Positions 25,060 through 31,560 of a stretch of DNA of 40,213 nt are shown piece by piece. The number at the start of each line of letters is the position of its first letter. The first letter of the stretch is position 1. The notes below the pieces were generated by a model. It searched no databases and was not told the DNA's origin. It saw nothing but the letters and a program-made list of their open reading frames with translations. A program made the position numbers and the translations under genes. Source of the DNA: Candidatus Roseilinea mizusawaensis (GTDB lineage: Bacteria > Chloroflexota > Anaerolineae > J036 > Brachytrichaceae); assembly GCA_016841965.1 (NCBI GenBank), contig JAEANN010000006.1:1-40213 (forward strand), in the 5' to 3' direction.

Positions 25060-25099
25060 CGGCGCGGCCTATGGCCGGCTGAGTCAACGGCCTTCGCGT

Positions 25100-25810
25100 T
25101 CATGGGGCCGGCGCTTCTGTTCTGCCAATCAGTGTCTTCTGCTCCTCGTTGATGCGCTGGCCAAACTGTCGGATGATGTGCCTGACGATGCCCACGCCTG
25201 AGCAGAACCAGATTTCTTCTTCTGTGTTTGTGGAGCGCCGCTGCAGGTGCGCGCAGGCATCAGCTTGGCCCGCGCCCCAGTCCACCGGATTTTGATCGAG
25301 TACACGCCACGCGCCTGTCTTGCCGCCGCCAAAAGTCTGCCCCACTGTCACCGGCCATGTCGCCAGCAACATGGCTTCGTAGCCGCGCCCGTTGGTTTCA
25401 ATCAACGTTTCAGGCCGGCTGGCTGCCCGATACAGCCGGTCGTCGAGCGCCACATAGTATTCCGTCCTCTCTAGCCGCTCGCCCAGCAGGCATGACTCCA
25501 CGTGCAGTTCAAATACCTGCGCCTCGTCCATCTGCCACGCCGAGGTGACCGTTTCTGTGATCGCGCCACGCGCTGTTTTGCTGACGCCGCGACCGACGCA
25601 TTCGTCGTTGCGATTGGTTTCGTAGGCCCATTGTGCGCCGACTGCCAGGCCGAATGCTTTGGCGGGCAGGGATGCAACAGTGATGGGTTGACGGGTAACG
25701 GCAGGCATCGGCGGCGCGGTTGCGGCCGGCCTTTCCTCCTGTTGCGCCACGCCGGCGCAGGCGGTCGCAACGATCACCATGCCAGGCAAGATCCATCGTG
25801 CGAGATGCAT
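25100..25810 (-). CDS. Hypothetical lipoprotein
   Basis: I do not recognise a named family. The 236-residue product starts MHLARWILPGMVIVATACAG, a signal peptide with a lipobox and Cys18, then a short low-complexity linker (QQEERPAATAPPMPAV). The mature part (about 48-236) is predicted beta-rich, with GAQWAYETNRNDECVGRG, AWQMDEAQVFELHVESC and WFCSGVGIVRHIIRQFG, resembling outer-surface lipoproteins that begin GxxWxY. AGGAGGT (complement of 25818-25824) lies 7 nt before ATG 25810 and fixes the start; the longer open frame upstream is not real. A ferredoxin gene lies 95 bp upstream on the same strand. A 27-bp piece of its 5' region is repeated in that spacer. Confidence 0.82.
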   Translation of the reverse strand: MHLARWILPGMVIVATACAGVAQQEERPAATAPPMPAVTRQPITVASLPAKAFGLAVGAQWAYETNRNDECVGRGVSKTARGAITETVTSAWQMDEAQVFELHVESCLLGERLERTEYYVALDDRLYRAASRPETLIETNGRGYEAMLLATWPVTVGQTFGGGKTGAWRVLDQNPVDWGAGQADACAHLQRRSTNTEEEIWFCSGVGIVRHIIRQFGQRINEEQKTLIGRTEAPAP

Positions 25811-25879
25811 ACAATACACCTCCTGCTGCGCTGAAACGCCAAACAAAAATGTCGGCAGCACCCTGTCGCACTGCCGGCG

Positions 25880-25906
25880 TTTCCTCCTGTTGCGCCACGC
25901 CGGCGC
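25880..25906. repeat. 27-bp exact direct repeat (second copy at 25732-25758)
   Basis: The same 27 bp (beginning TTTCCTCCTGTTGCG, ending CACGCCGGCGC) occurs at 25732-25758, inside the lipoprotein coding region for AGVAQQEE, and at 25880-25906, against the ferredoxin stop codon. Similarity continues a few bases further. It looks like a partial duplication of the lipoprotein 5' end or a recombination scar. Confidence 0.85.
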
Positions 25907-26094
25907 TAGATCACGCGGATCGCCCCGTCCGGGCAATCTTCGACTGCCTGCTTCACGTCTGCTTCCAGCCCGGGCGGGATCGGGTCGAGCTTGACAATGG
26001 CGTAGCCTTCCGGCCCGACCTCGAACACATCCGGCGCAGTCGATTCGCACAAGGCGCAGCCGCCGCATTTGGTCTGGTCAACAATTGCTTTCAT
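25906..26094 (-). CDS. Small ferredoxin, single 4Fe-4S cluster
   Basis: A 62-residue ferredoxin. KCGGCALCESTAPDVFEV supplies Cys10, Cys13 and Cys16 and DCPDGAI near residue 55 supplies the fourth Cys, enough for one [4Fe-4S] cluster; the compact length fits the single-cluster class. It carries electrons in the cytosol; the partner is unknown. ATG 26094 is preceded by GAGG (complement of 26104-26107) at 9 nt. The frame is open upstream but the extension has no homology. It faces the UbiD-like chimeric ORF across a 216-bp divergent spacer (26095-26310) in which I see no other gene. Confidence 0.93.
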   Translation of the reverse strand: MKAIVDQTKCGGCALCESTAPDVFEVGPEGYAIVKLDPIPPGLEADVKQAVEDCPDGAIRVI

Positions 26095-26273
26095 GAAAAG
26101 AACCTCTGGACTTGGGCTGGAAATATAGACTGCCGTTCTGAGGGGCGCCATGATGCGCATGATGCGAATGAATCGGCAGGGCTGCATGGCCCAGTCTGTC
26201 CGATGCGCCGGGCGTGAGTATAGGCAGGGTTGCTGGCTGCGCAAGTGACATTCTTCACGCCCCCCGGCGCGGG

Positions 26274-26301
26274 TTGAGTAAATCTGTGTTTGAGGCACAA
26301 T
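26274..26301 (+). promoter_or_regulatory. Possible promoter giving a leaderless transcript
   Basis: TTGAGT (26274-26279) and CACAAT (26296-26301) are 16 bp apart. The predicted start near 26308 would be almost at ATG 26311, fitting the lack of a ribosome site there. The -10 matches consensus at only 4 of 6 positions. Confidence 0.4.
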
Positions 26302-26310
26302 CAACTCGCC

Positions 26311-26844
26311 ATGTCATTCCGCGATTACCTTCGGCGTCTCGACGCGCACGGCAATCTCACGCGTGTGCGGACGCCCATCTCCAAAATCCACGAGATTGCC
26401 GGCGTGCTAAAGAAGATCGAGCCGCGCCCGGCGCTGTTCGAGCAGGTGATCGAAGCGCCCTTTTGTGTGGCTGGCATCACCCCAGCGAGCCGTGAGACCG
26501 CGCGTCTCGATGTCAGCACTGCCGCGCGCGTCGACGCAGAGCCGCCCTCGTTGGCGGCGATCAATCAATCGCTCACAATGGCGTTGTCGCGCGTGAATAG
26601 CGATCTGATCAACATGTTTTCGTCGGCGACGCAGGTCTTTGACAGCCGGCCGCCATCGCCCACAATCGTGGCGTTGAAAGATACGGCTGGCAGCGTCCGC
26701 GAAGCGCTGGCCGACTGGTCGAGCGCGTCTGTCAGTAGCGACAGCGGTTGGAGCAGCGCATCTGACTCAGGCTCCAGCAGTTGGAGCGGCGGCGGCAGTT
26801 CGAGCGGGGGAAGTTCGGGCAGCGGCGGGGGCGGATTTGGTTAG
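26311..26844 (+). CDS. Chimeric ORF: UbiD N-terminal fragment joined to a DUF2207-like Ser/Gly tail
   Basis: A 177-residue ORF in two parts. Residues 1 to about 60 (MSFRDYLRRLDAHGNLTRV, then PISKIHEIAGVLKKIEPRPALFEQV and an SRE end) match the start of UbiD-family decarboxylases, which are normally about 450 residues or more; the prenyl-FMN site is absent. The rest includes VNSDLINMFSSATQVF and a Ser/Gly run ending GGGGFG, closely like the tails of the two DUF2207 proteins at 29572 and 31561 (INSGLTAMFSSVASTF ... GGGGFG). It could be a recombination remnant or a new small protein. It is convergent with menA, its stop overlapping by 3 bp. There is no Shine-Dalgarno. Confidence 0.75.
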   Translation: MSFRDYLRRLDAHGNLTRVRTPISKIHEIAGVLKKIEPRPALFEQVIEAPFCVAGITPASRETARLDVSTAARVDAEPPSLAAINQSLTMALSRVNSDLINMFSSATQVFDSRPPSPTIVALKDTAGSVREALADWSSASVSSDSGWSSASDSGSSSWSGGGSSSGGSSGSGGGGFG

Positions 26845-27770
26845 CTCCCGGCCAGCCATGCCCATGCCACGACCGACGCCGCCAGCAGCAGGCCGAATCG
26901 CATATGCAACGCGGCTGTCTGGCGCAGCACGCCGTTCAATGCCGGGACATCGGTTGTGCTGAGCGCAATCTGAATCAACCGATATGCCTGGGGCAGCAGC
27001 ACAGCCACGACTAGTGTGGTGAGGGGCAGCGCGCCCACCATCACGCCGGCTAGCACGCTAATGAACGCGCCGGCCATCAGCACAACAAACTCGATTTGTG
27101 CGCCGCGCCGGCCCAGGCGGGTCGCAACCGTGCGCTTGCCGGCCTGCCGATCACTGTCCAGGTCGCGCAGGTTGTTGGCGTGCAAAATGGCTGCCACCAG
27201 CAGGCCGATGGGCGTCGCGGCCAGCAGGACAGCCGGTGTCACGGTTTGTGTCTGCACGGCATAGGCGCCGGCGACCATGCCCGGCCCCATCGCCAGGAAG
27301 ACGGCGATCTCGCCGAAACCGAGATAGGCCAGCGGGGCAGGGCCGGCGGTGTAAAGCACGGCGATCAATATGCCCAGCGCCCCGATGATCCACACCGGCC
27401 ATCCGCCAATCCAGGCCAGCCCAACGCCCAGGATTGCGCCCGCGCCCAGGCAGATCCATGCCCCGATCAACACCTGACGCGGCGCAAGCAAGCCATCCTG
27501 AATCACACGGCTGGGGCTGAGCGAAGCGCTGCTGTCGGCCCCGCTGCGATGATCCATGTAGTCGTTCAGCAAGTTGGCGCCGGCCTGCAACAACACGGCC
27601 CCCAGCAATGTCAGCGCGGCCGTGATCGGATTGAAACGGCCATCGCGCCAGGCCAGCGCCACCCCCAGCGCGATCGGCGCCACGGTGGCCGCGAAGGATT
27701 TCGGCCGCGTGGCCTGAATCCAGATCGAAGCGCGCCGGCCTGGGGTGTGCAACGTGGAAGGCGCAATCAT
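26841..27770 (-). CDS. menA: 1,4-dihydroxy-2-naphthoate polyprenyltransferase (UbiA family)
   Basis: A 309-residue membrane prenyltransferase that joins a polyprenyl chain to dihydroxynaphthoate in menaquinone synthesis. About nine hydrophobic helices are seen. The first Asp-rich motif NLLNDYMDHRSGAD (about 67-80) and the second NNLRDLDSDRQAGKRT carry the Mg-diphosphate ligands; the opening WIQATRPKSFAATVAPIALG is MenA-like. Start ATG 27770 overlaps the VOC gene stop as ATGA, so translation is probably coupled. Other UbiA-type substrates cannot be ruled out, since no further men genes are in the window. Confidence 0.92.
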   Translation of the reverse strand: MIAPSTLHTPGRRASIWIQATRPKSFAATVAPIALGVALAWRDGRFNPITAALTLLGAVLLQAGANLLNDYMDHRSGADSSASLSPSRVIQDGLLAPRQVLIGAWICLGAGAILGVGLAWIGGWPVWIIGALGILIAVLYTAGPAPLAYLGFGEIAVFLAMGPGMVAGAYAVQTQTVTPAVLLAATPIGLLVAAILHANNLRDLDSDRQAGKRTVATRLGRRGAQIEFVVLMAGAFISVLAGVMVGALPLTTLVVAVLLPQAYRLIQIALSTTDVPALNGVLRQTAALHMRFGLLLAASVVAWAWLAGS

Positions 27771-28507
27771 GCCAGCCGGATGCCGTAATCGCGCGCGGCG
27801 TAATCGTAGAACATTTCGGTTACGCGCGCGGTTTCGGGGCGCAGGCCGCGATAGGCCGGCTTGATCTGGCTGAGCTGGATCAAAAAGCGCACGCCGCCCA
27901 GCTCGATCGTGCCATACAGAGACAGCCGTTCCACCCGTTCGAGCAAGGTGAAGTGGCTGGCGTATTCAGGGCATGTCTGCGCCAGGTGGGCATGCGCCGC
28001 TTCCAGATTGTCCACCACGAAGCCCAGATGATGGATGCGCGAGGGCAGGCCGTCGGACAACGGCATCCCAGGCCGGGCGTCGAAGAAGAAGAGCGCATTG
28101 ACGCCGGTGGTGAGCACCAGCAAGTGTTCGTCGTCGCGCACGATGCTCATCTTCAGGCCGTCATGAAAGAAGCGCCGGCAGGCGGCGCGGTCGGTGGTGG
28201 CCAGCGCCAGATGATCGAAGCCAAAATTGGTGAAGGTCGTGTCTTGCTTGCTCAGCGGGCGCGCGTCGAGCACGAAGTCGGCATGGCCGTAGTGATCGAC
28301 GATCTCGTACAGCCACATGTCGGGGAAGATCAAATCGCCGTTGGGCATGCTGACGCGCAGATGGTGCGCGGTGAGCAGTTCGGCCGGCAACAGACGATCA
28401 AGGGCCTGATGCACCACTTCATGACGACGGATCGGGCCGGCGAAGCGACGGCCATCGGGCAGGGAAAACGAGACCATTACCTCGGCGGGTTGCTCTGCGT
28501 GATTCAT
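27767..28507 (-). CDS. VOC (glyoxalase/bleomycin-resistance) domain protein with an extra N-terminal domain
   Basis: A 246-residue protein. The C-terminal part (about 90-215) is a vicinal-oxygen-chelate domain: FDHLALATTDRAACRRFFHDGLKMSIV with a metal-ligand His, then RIHHLGFVVDNLEAAHAHLAQ with a second His. The N-terminal 85 residues (VSFSLPDGRRFAGPIRRHEV, VSMPNGDLIFPDMWLYEIVDHYG) are not a fold I can name; the strand pattern could be beta-grasp-like. GGAGG (complement of 28513-28517) sits 5 nt before ATG 28507 and beats the GTG at 28513. It lies 13 bp after the hydrolase and overlaps menA by 4 bp, so the three genes form an operon. Reaction unknown. Confidence 0.82.
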   Translation of the reverse strand: MNHAEQPAEVMVSFSLPDGRRFAGPIRRHEVVHQALDRLLPAELLTAHHLRVSMPNGDLIFPDMWLYEIVDHYGHADFVLDARPLSKQDTTFTNFGFDHLALATTDRAACRRFFHDGLKMSIVRDDEHLLVLTTGVNALFFFDARPGMPLSDGLPSRIHHLGFVVDNLEAAHAHLAQTCPEYASHFTLLERVERLSLYGTIELGGVRFLIQLSQIKPAYRGLRPETARVTEMFYDYAARDYGIRLA

Positions 28508-28520
28508 GCGCACCTCCGGG

Positions 28521-29360
28521 TCAGCGCTGGGCGGCGATGAAGCCGCGCAACAGGCCGGCGGTCAGTTCGGCTTGCTGAAGGTGAATGAAGTGCGCGCAAT
28601 CCGGGGCCATGACCAGCCGGGCGCCGCCAATCTTTGAGACAACCGTCTCCTTCAGGAAATCCGGATTGAGGAACGGCTCGTGCGCGCCGCCGATAACAAG
28701 GGTGGGGGCGCTGATGCGCGGCAGTTTTTCGGGGAAGTGTGTGCCAATCGTCCACACATCGAAGATGCCCAGAAAGGCTTCGGGCGACCAGGTGCGCGAG
28801 CCGGACATGAAGTGTTCGAGCAGGTCGGCGTCCATGTCGCCGTACCAGCCCAGCTTCCAGATGGTGGCCCGGCCCTGCATGTCGTTGGCGCCTTGCTGGA
28901 AGAGGCCGCGCGCGGCGTCGTTCACCGGCACGCCGGTGGCCGGCACCGGGCCGATCAAAACCAAGCTTTTGACGCGCTTGCCCAGCTCAGCGGCGCACCA
29001 CTGGGCGATGGCCCCGCCGGTCGAGTGGCCGACGAGCGTAAACCCACTCAGCCCTTCAGCCTGGATGACGGCCATGGCATCCTGAGCCAGTCGCTCGAAG
29101 GTGTAGCCGGAGTGCGGCTTATCCGAATGGCCGCAGCCGCGCATGTCGGGCGCGATGACCCGGTATTCATCGGGCGGCAGCGACGCCAACAGGGATGACC
29201 AGTGCTCCGCCGTCGAGTTGAAGCCGTGCAACAGCAAGATCACTTCCGGTCCGTTGCCGTACACATAATAGGCAATGCGCGCGCCATCATTGGCCTGAGT
29301 AAAGCGCGGCGCGGCAAAGGCTTGCTGAATCACAGCATCGTGGCTTGGTTTGACTTTCAT
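28521..29360 (-). CDS. Alpha/beta hydrolase
   Basis: A 279-residue serine hydrolase. The oxyanion segment is LLLHGFNSTAEHW (about 43-55), the nucleophile elbow GHSTGG follows VIQAEGLSGFTLV (Ser near 118), and the catalytic His is in DCAHFIHLQQ. The acid is probably in the strand LVIGGAHEPFLNPDFL. The fold matches MhpC/BioH-like C-C or ester hydrolases. It may act on menaquinone-pathway intermediates, as a MenH-like enzyme, given menA in the same operon, but that is inference. AAGGAAAG precedes ATG 29360. It is divergent from the DUF2207 module across 211 bp. Confidence 0.9.
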   Translation of the reverse strand: MKVKPSHDAVIQQAFAAPRFTQANDGARIAYYVYGNGPEVILLLHGFNSTAEHWSSLLASLPPDEYRVIAPDMRGCGHSDKPHSGYTFERLAQDAMAVIQAEGLSGFTLVGHSTGGAIAQWCAAELGKRVKSLVLIGPVPATGVPVNDAARGLFQQGANDMQGRATIWKLGWYGDMDADLLEHFMSGSRTWSPEAFLGIFDVWTIGTHFPEKLPRISAPTLVIGGAHEPFLNPDFLKETVVSKIGGARLVMAPDCAHFIHLQQAELTAGLLRGFIAAQR

Positions 29361-29412
29361 CTCACATCTTTCCTTGTTCCAGACAGCTCCAGGATTGCAA
29401 CCCTTAATCGGT

Positions 29413-29430
29413 TTGTGAAAGCCGTCACAA
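29413..29430. promoter_or_regulatory. CRP/FNR-type palindrome
   Basis: TTGTGA (29413-29418), six bases, then TCACAA (29425-29430) is a perfect inverted repeat and contains the CRP core TGTGA-N6-TCACA. It lies in the divergent spacer between the hydrolase and the DUF2207 module and could control either side. Confidence 0.7.
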
Positions 29431-29436
29431 GCAGAT

Positions 29437-29446
29437 GCTTATAAGC
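29437..29446. promoter_or_regulatory. Palindromic -10-like element
   Basis: GCTTATAAGC is a perfect 10-bp palindrome that offers TATAAG, a 5/6 -10 box, on both strands. It is 6 bp from the CRP-like site. No clear -35 accompanies it on either strand, which fits an activator-dependent promoter. The rest of 29361-29571 shows no other strong signal. Confidence 0.45.
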
Positions 29447-29571
29447 CGGCAAGCTGAGAGCAGGCAGCCCTACCGCTAAGTTCGGGCTGAGAATCAGCCG
29501 GGGAAGGCCGTGGTACAGTCCAGATGTCTGGTTTGGATTTGCTTAATTCCTGGCTAAGGAGCATTGCATTC

Positions 29572-31431
29572 ATGCGCGTGGACATCAAAAGGTGGAGCCG
29601 GCCGCTGTGGGGTGTGCTGGTGGTGGGCGCCGTGTTCCTTGCTTTCCTGATATTCGTCGCAGCGGATTCTTCTGTCCAAGCCGAAACCAAGACGCTGGAA
29701 TGGATGCGCCTGGACACTGAGATCACGGTGCTGCCCAACGGCGATCTGCGCATTGTGGAGACGAATGTGATCGACTTCACGAGCGGCACGTTCACGTTCG
29801 GCTATCGGGATATCGATCAGTCGCGCTTGACGGGCATTGTGGATGTGCTGGTGACGGAGCAAGGGCGCGCGCTGCCGGTTGAGCTTTCGCAAACCGACGA
29901 AGGCTATTTTCGCATCCGCTATGAATTCGAGCCGGCCCGGCAAGAGCGGCGCGTGTTCACGGTGGAGTACACCGTGCAGGGCGCGACGCGCTACTACGAC
30001 GATGGGGATGAAGTGTTCTGGGCCGGCGTGTACGCCGATCGCAACGGCTTTGCAGTGCAGGCTGCGCAGCTGACGGTGCGATTGCCCGACGGCGCAAGCG
30101 CGCTCGACGCGCAGACGTATGGCCCGCGCGCCGAGGTGACGGGGCAGGGCGAAAACGTCGTTGTGGCCGAGGCGCTGGAGCCGATTGCCAGTGGCGATCA
30201 ATTCGAGATTTGGGTCAAGTTTCCGCACGGCGTGATTGCGGGATCGCCGCCGCCCTGGCAGGCCGGCTACGATCGCCAGCGCGAATACGAACGGACGCTG
30301 AAGCCGGTGGTTGATCTGGGGGTGTTGTTGCTGGCCGGCTTGGTGCTGGCCGGTGGTGTGCCGGCGGCAATTGTGCTGTGGTATCGGCGCGGGCGAGACC
30401 CGCAGGTGGCCAGCGTCGCCGAGTATCTGAGCGAACCGCCGGCCGGTCTGTCTCCGGGGCTGGCCGGCGCGTTACTCGACGAGAAGGCCGATCTGCGCGA
30501 CATCGTCGCCACGCTGGTCGATCTGTGCCGGCGCGGTGTGCTGCGCATGCGTGAAGAACAGACCCCTGGCCTGTTTGGTATCGGCACGATCCGCGACTGG
30601 GTGTTCGAGCGCGGGCCGCAGTTCACCAAACAACTGGCGCAACACGAGCGGGAGCTGATTCGCGCGCTCGATCTGGACACGCAAGACAGCGTCTCCCTGT
30701 CTAGCCTTAAGGATGTTTTCTACAAGAGCGTCCCCGGCATTCAGTCGGCGTTGTACGAGCAACTGGTGACCGCCGGCTACTATGACCATCGGCCCGACAA
30801 GGTGCGCAATCGCTTCATGCTGATGGGCATTGTGGTGCTGGTCATCGGCGTCGGCAGTGTCATCATCACCGGCCTGTTGGCCGCTGAGGGAATCACCTCG
30901 ACCGGGATTGCGCTGAGCGTGGCGAGTGCCATTGTCGGCGCCGTGCTGGCGGTTGTGGGCGCCAACATGCCGGTGCGCACACGCAAGGGCGCCGAGATGC
31001 GCCAGCGCGTGGACGCATTCAAGCGCTATCTCGACGCCATCGAGCGCTACGTAGACCTGAAAGCCGCCACCGACCAGTTTGATCGCTATTTGCCCTTTGC
31101 GGTCGCCTTTGGCATTGACCGTAGCTGGATGCGCAAGTTCGCGGCTGCCGACACGCCGGCGCCGACATGGTACGTGCCGCATCTGCGGTCGGTTTCCGTG
31201 GGCCGGGGCGCTGGCGACTCGGGTTCGAGTGTGGCCGGGGCGGCCAAAGCGCCATCGGGAGGGATCGCGGGCGCCAATGCCGGCCTGACCTCCGGCCTGG
31301 CCGGCATGAATGCCGGGTTGACGGCCATGATGTCGTCGGTGGCGTCTACCTTCTCCAGTTCGCCGTCGTCCAGCAGCGGTGGTGGCGGCGGCGGCGGAAG
31401 CTCGGGCGGCGGAGGCGGTGGCTTCGGTTAG
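29572..31431 (+). CDS. DUF2207 membrane protein, first paralogue
   Basis: A 619-residue membrane protein of the DUF2207 family (function unknown). Order: N-terminal hydrophobic segment (13-31), an extracytoplasmic beta-rich DUF2207 domain (about 40-235: MRLDTEITVLPNGDLRIVET, FGYRDIDQSRL, VYADRNGF), a helix at 247-271, a cytosolic segment (ADLRDIVATLVDLCRRGVLRM, winged-helix-like), two helices (415-436, 441-463), a conserved MPVRTRKGAEMR and FDRYLPFAVAFGIDRSWM region, and a Gly/Ser tail (from about 545) ending GGGGGGFG. AAGGAG (29556-29561) is 10 nt before ATG 29572; an earlier ATG at 29524 lacks a site. First gene of a five-gene module. Confidence 0.92.
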   Translation: MRVDIKRWSRPLWGVLVVGAVFLAFLIFVAADSSVQAETKTLEWMRLDTEITVLPNGDLRIVETNVIDFTSGTFTFGYRDIDQSRLTGIVDVLVTEQGRALPVELSQTDEGYFRIRYEFEPARQERRVFTVEYTVQGATRYYDDGDEVFWAGVYADRNGFAVQAAQLTVRLPDGASALDAQTYGPRAEVTGQGENVVVAEALEPIASGDQFEIWVKFPHGVIAGSPPPWQAGYDRQREYERTLKPVVDLGVLLLAGLVLAGGVPAAIVLWYRRGRDPQVASVAEYLSEPPAGLSPGLAGALLDEKADLRDIVATLVDLCRRGVLRMREEQTPGLFGIGTIRDWVFERGPQFTKQLAQHERELIRALDLDTQDSVSLSSLKDVFYKSVPGIQSALYEQLVTAGYYDHRPDKVRNRFMLMGIVVLVIGVGSVIITGLLAAEGITSTGIALSVASAIVGAVLAVVGANMPVRTRKGAEMRQRVDAFKRYLDAIERYVDLKAATDQFDRYLPFAVAFGIDRSWMRKFAAADTPAPTWYVPHLRSVSVGRGAGDSGSSVAGAAKAPSGGIAGANAGLTSGLAGMNAGLTAMMSSVASTFSSSPSSSSGGGGGGGSSGGGGGGFG

Positions 31432-31560
31432 GTGTCAGGCGATCCGTGTGGGACTGTCAGAATCGCCGCCTGAATCGCTTTACAATGATTGCATCTGGCT
31501 GGCGTGCGTCGCGCAAAGTGCGCCAGCCTTGTTTATTGGCTTTTGGCAAAGAGGGAGTCA

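Noticed and set aside
25811-26068. N-terminal extension of the lipoprotein overlapping the ferredoxin gene
   Set aside because: The signal peptide, lipobox and a strong AGGAGGT site all support ATG 25810.
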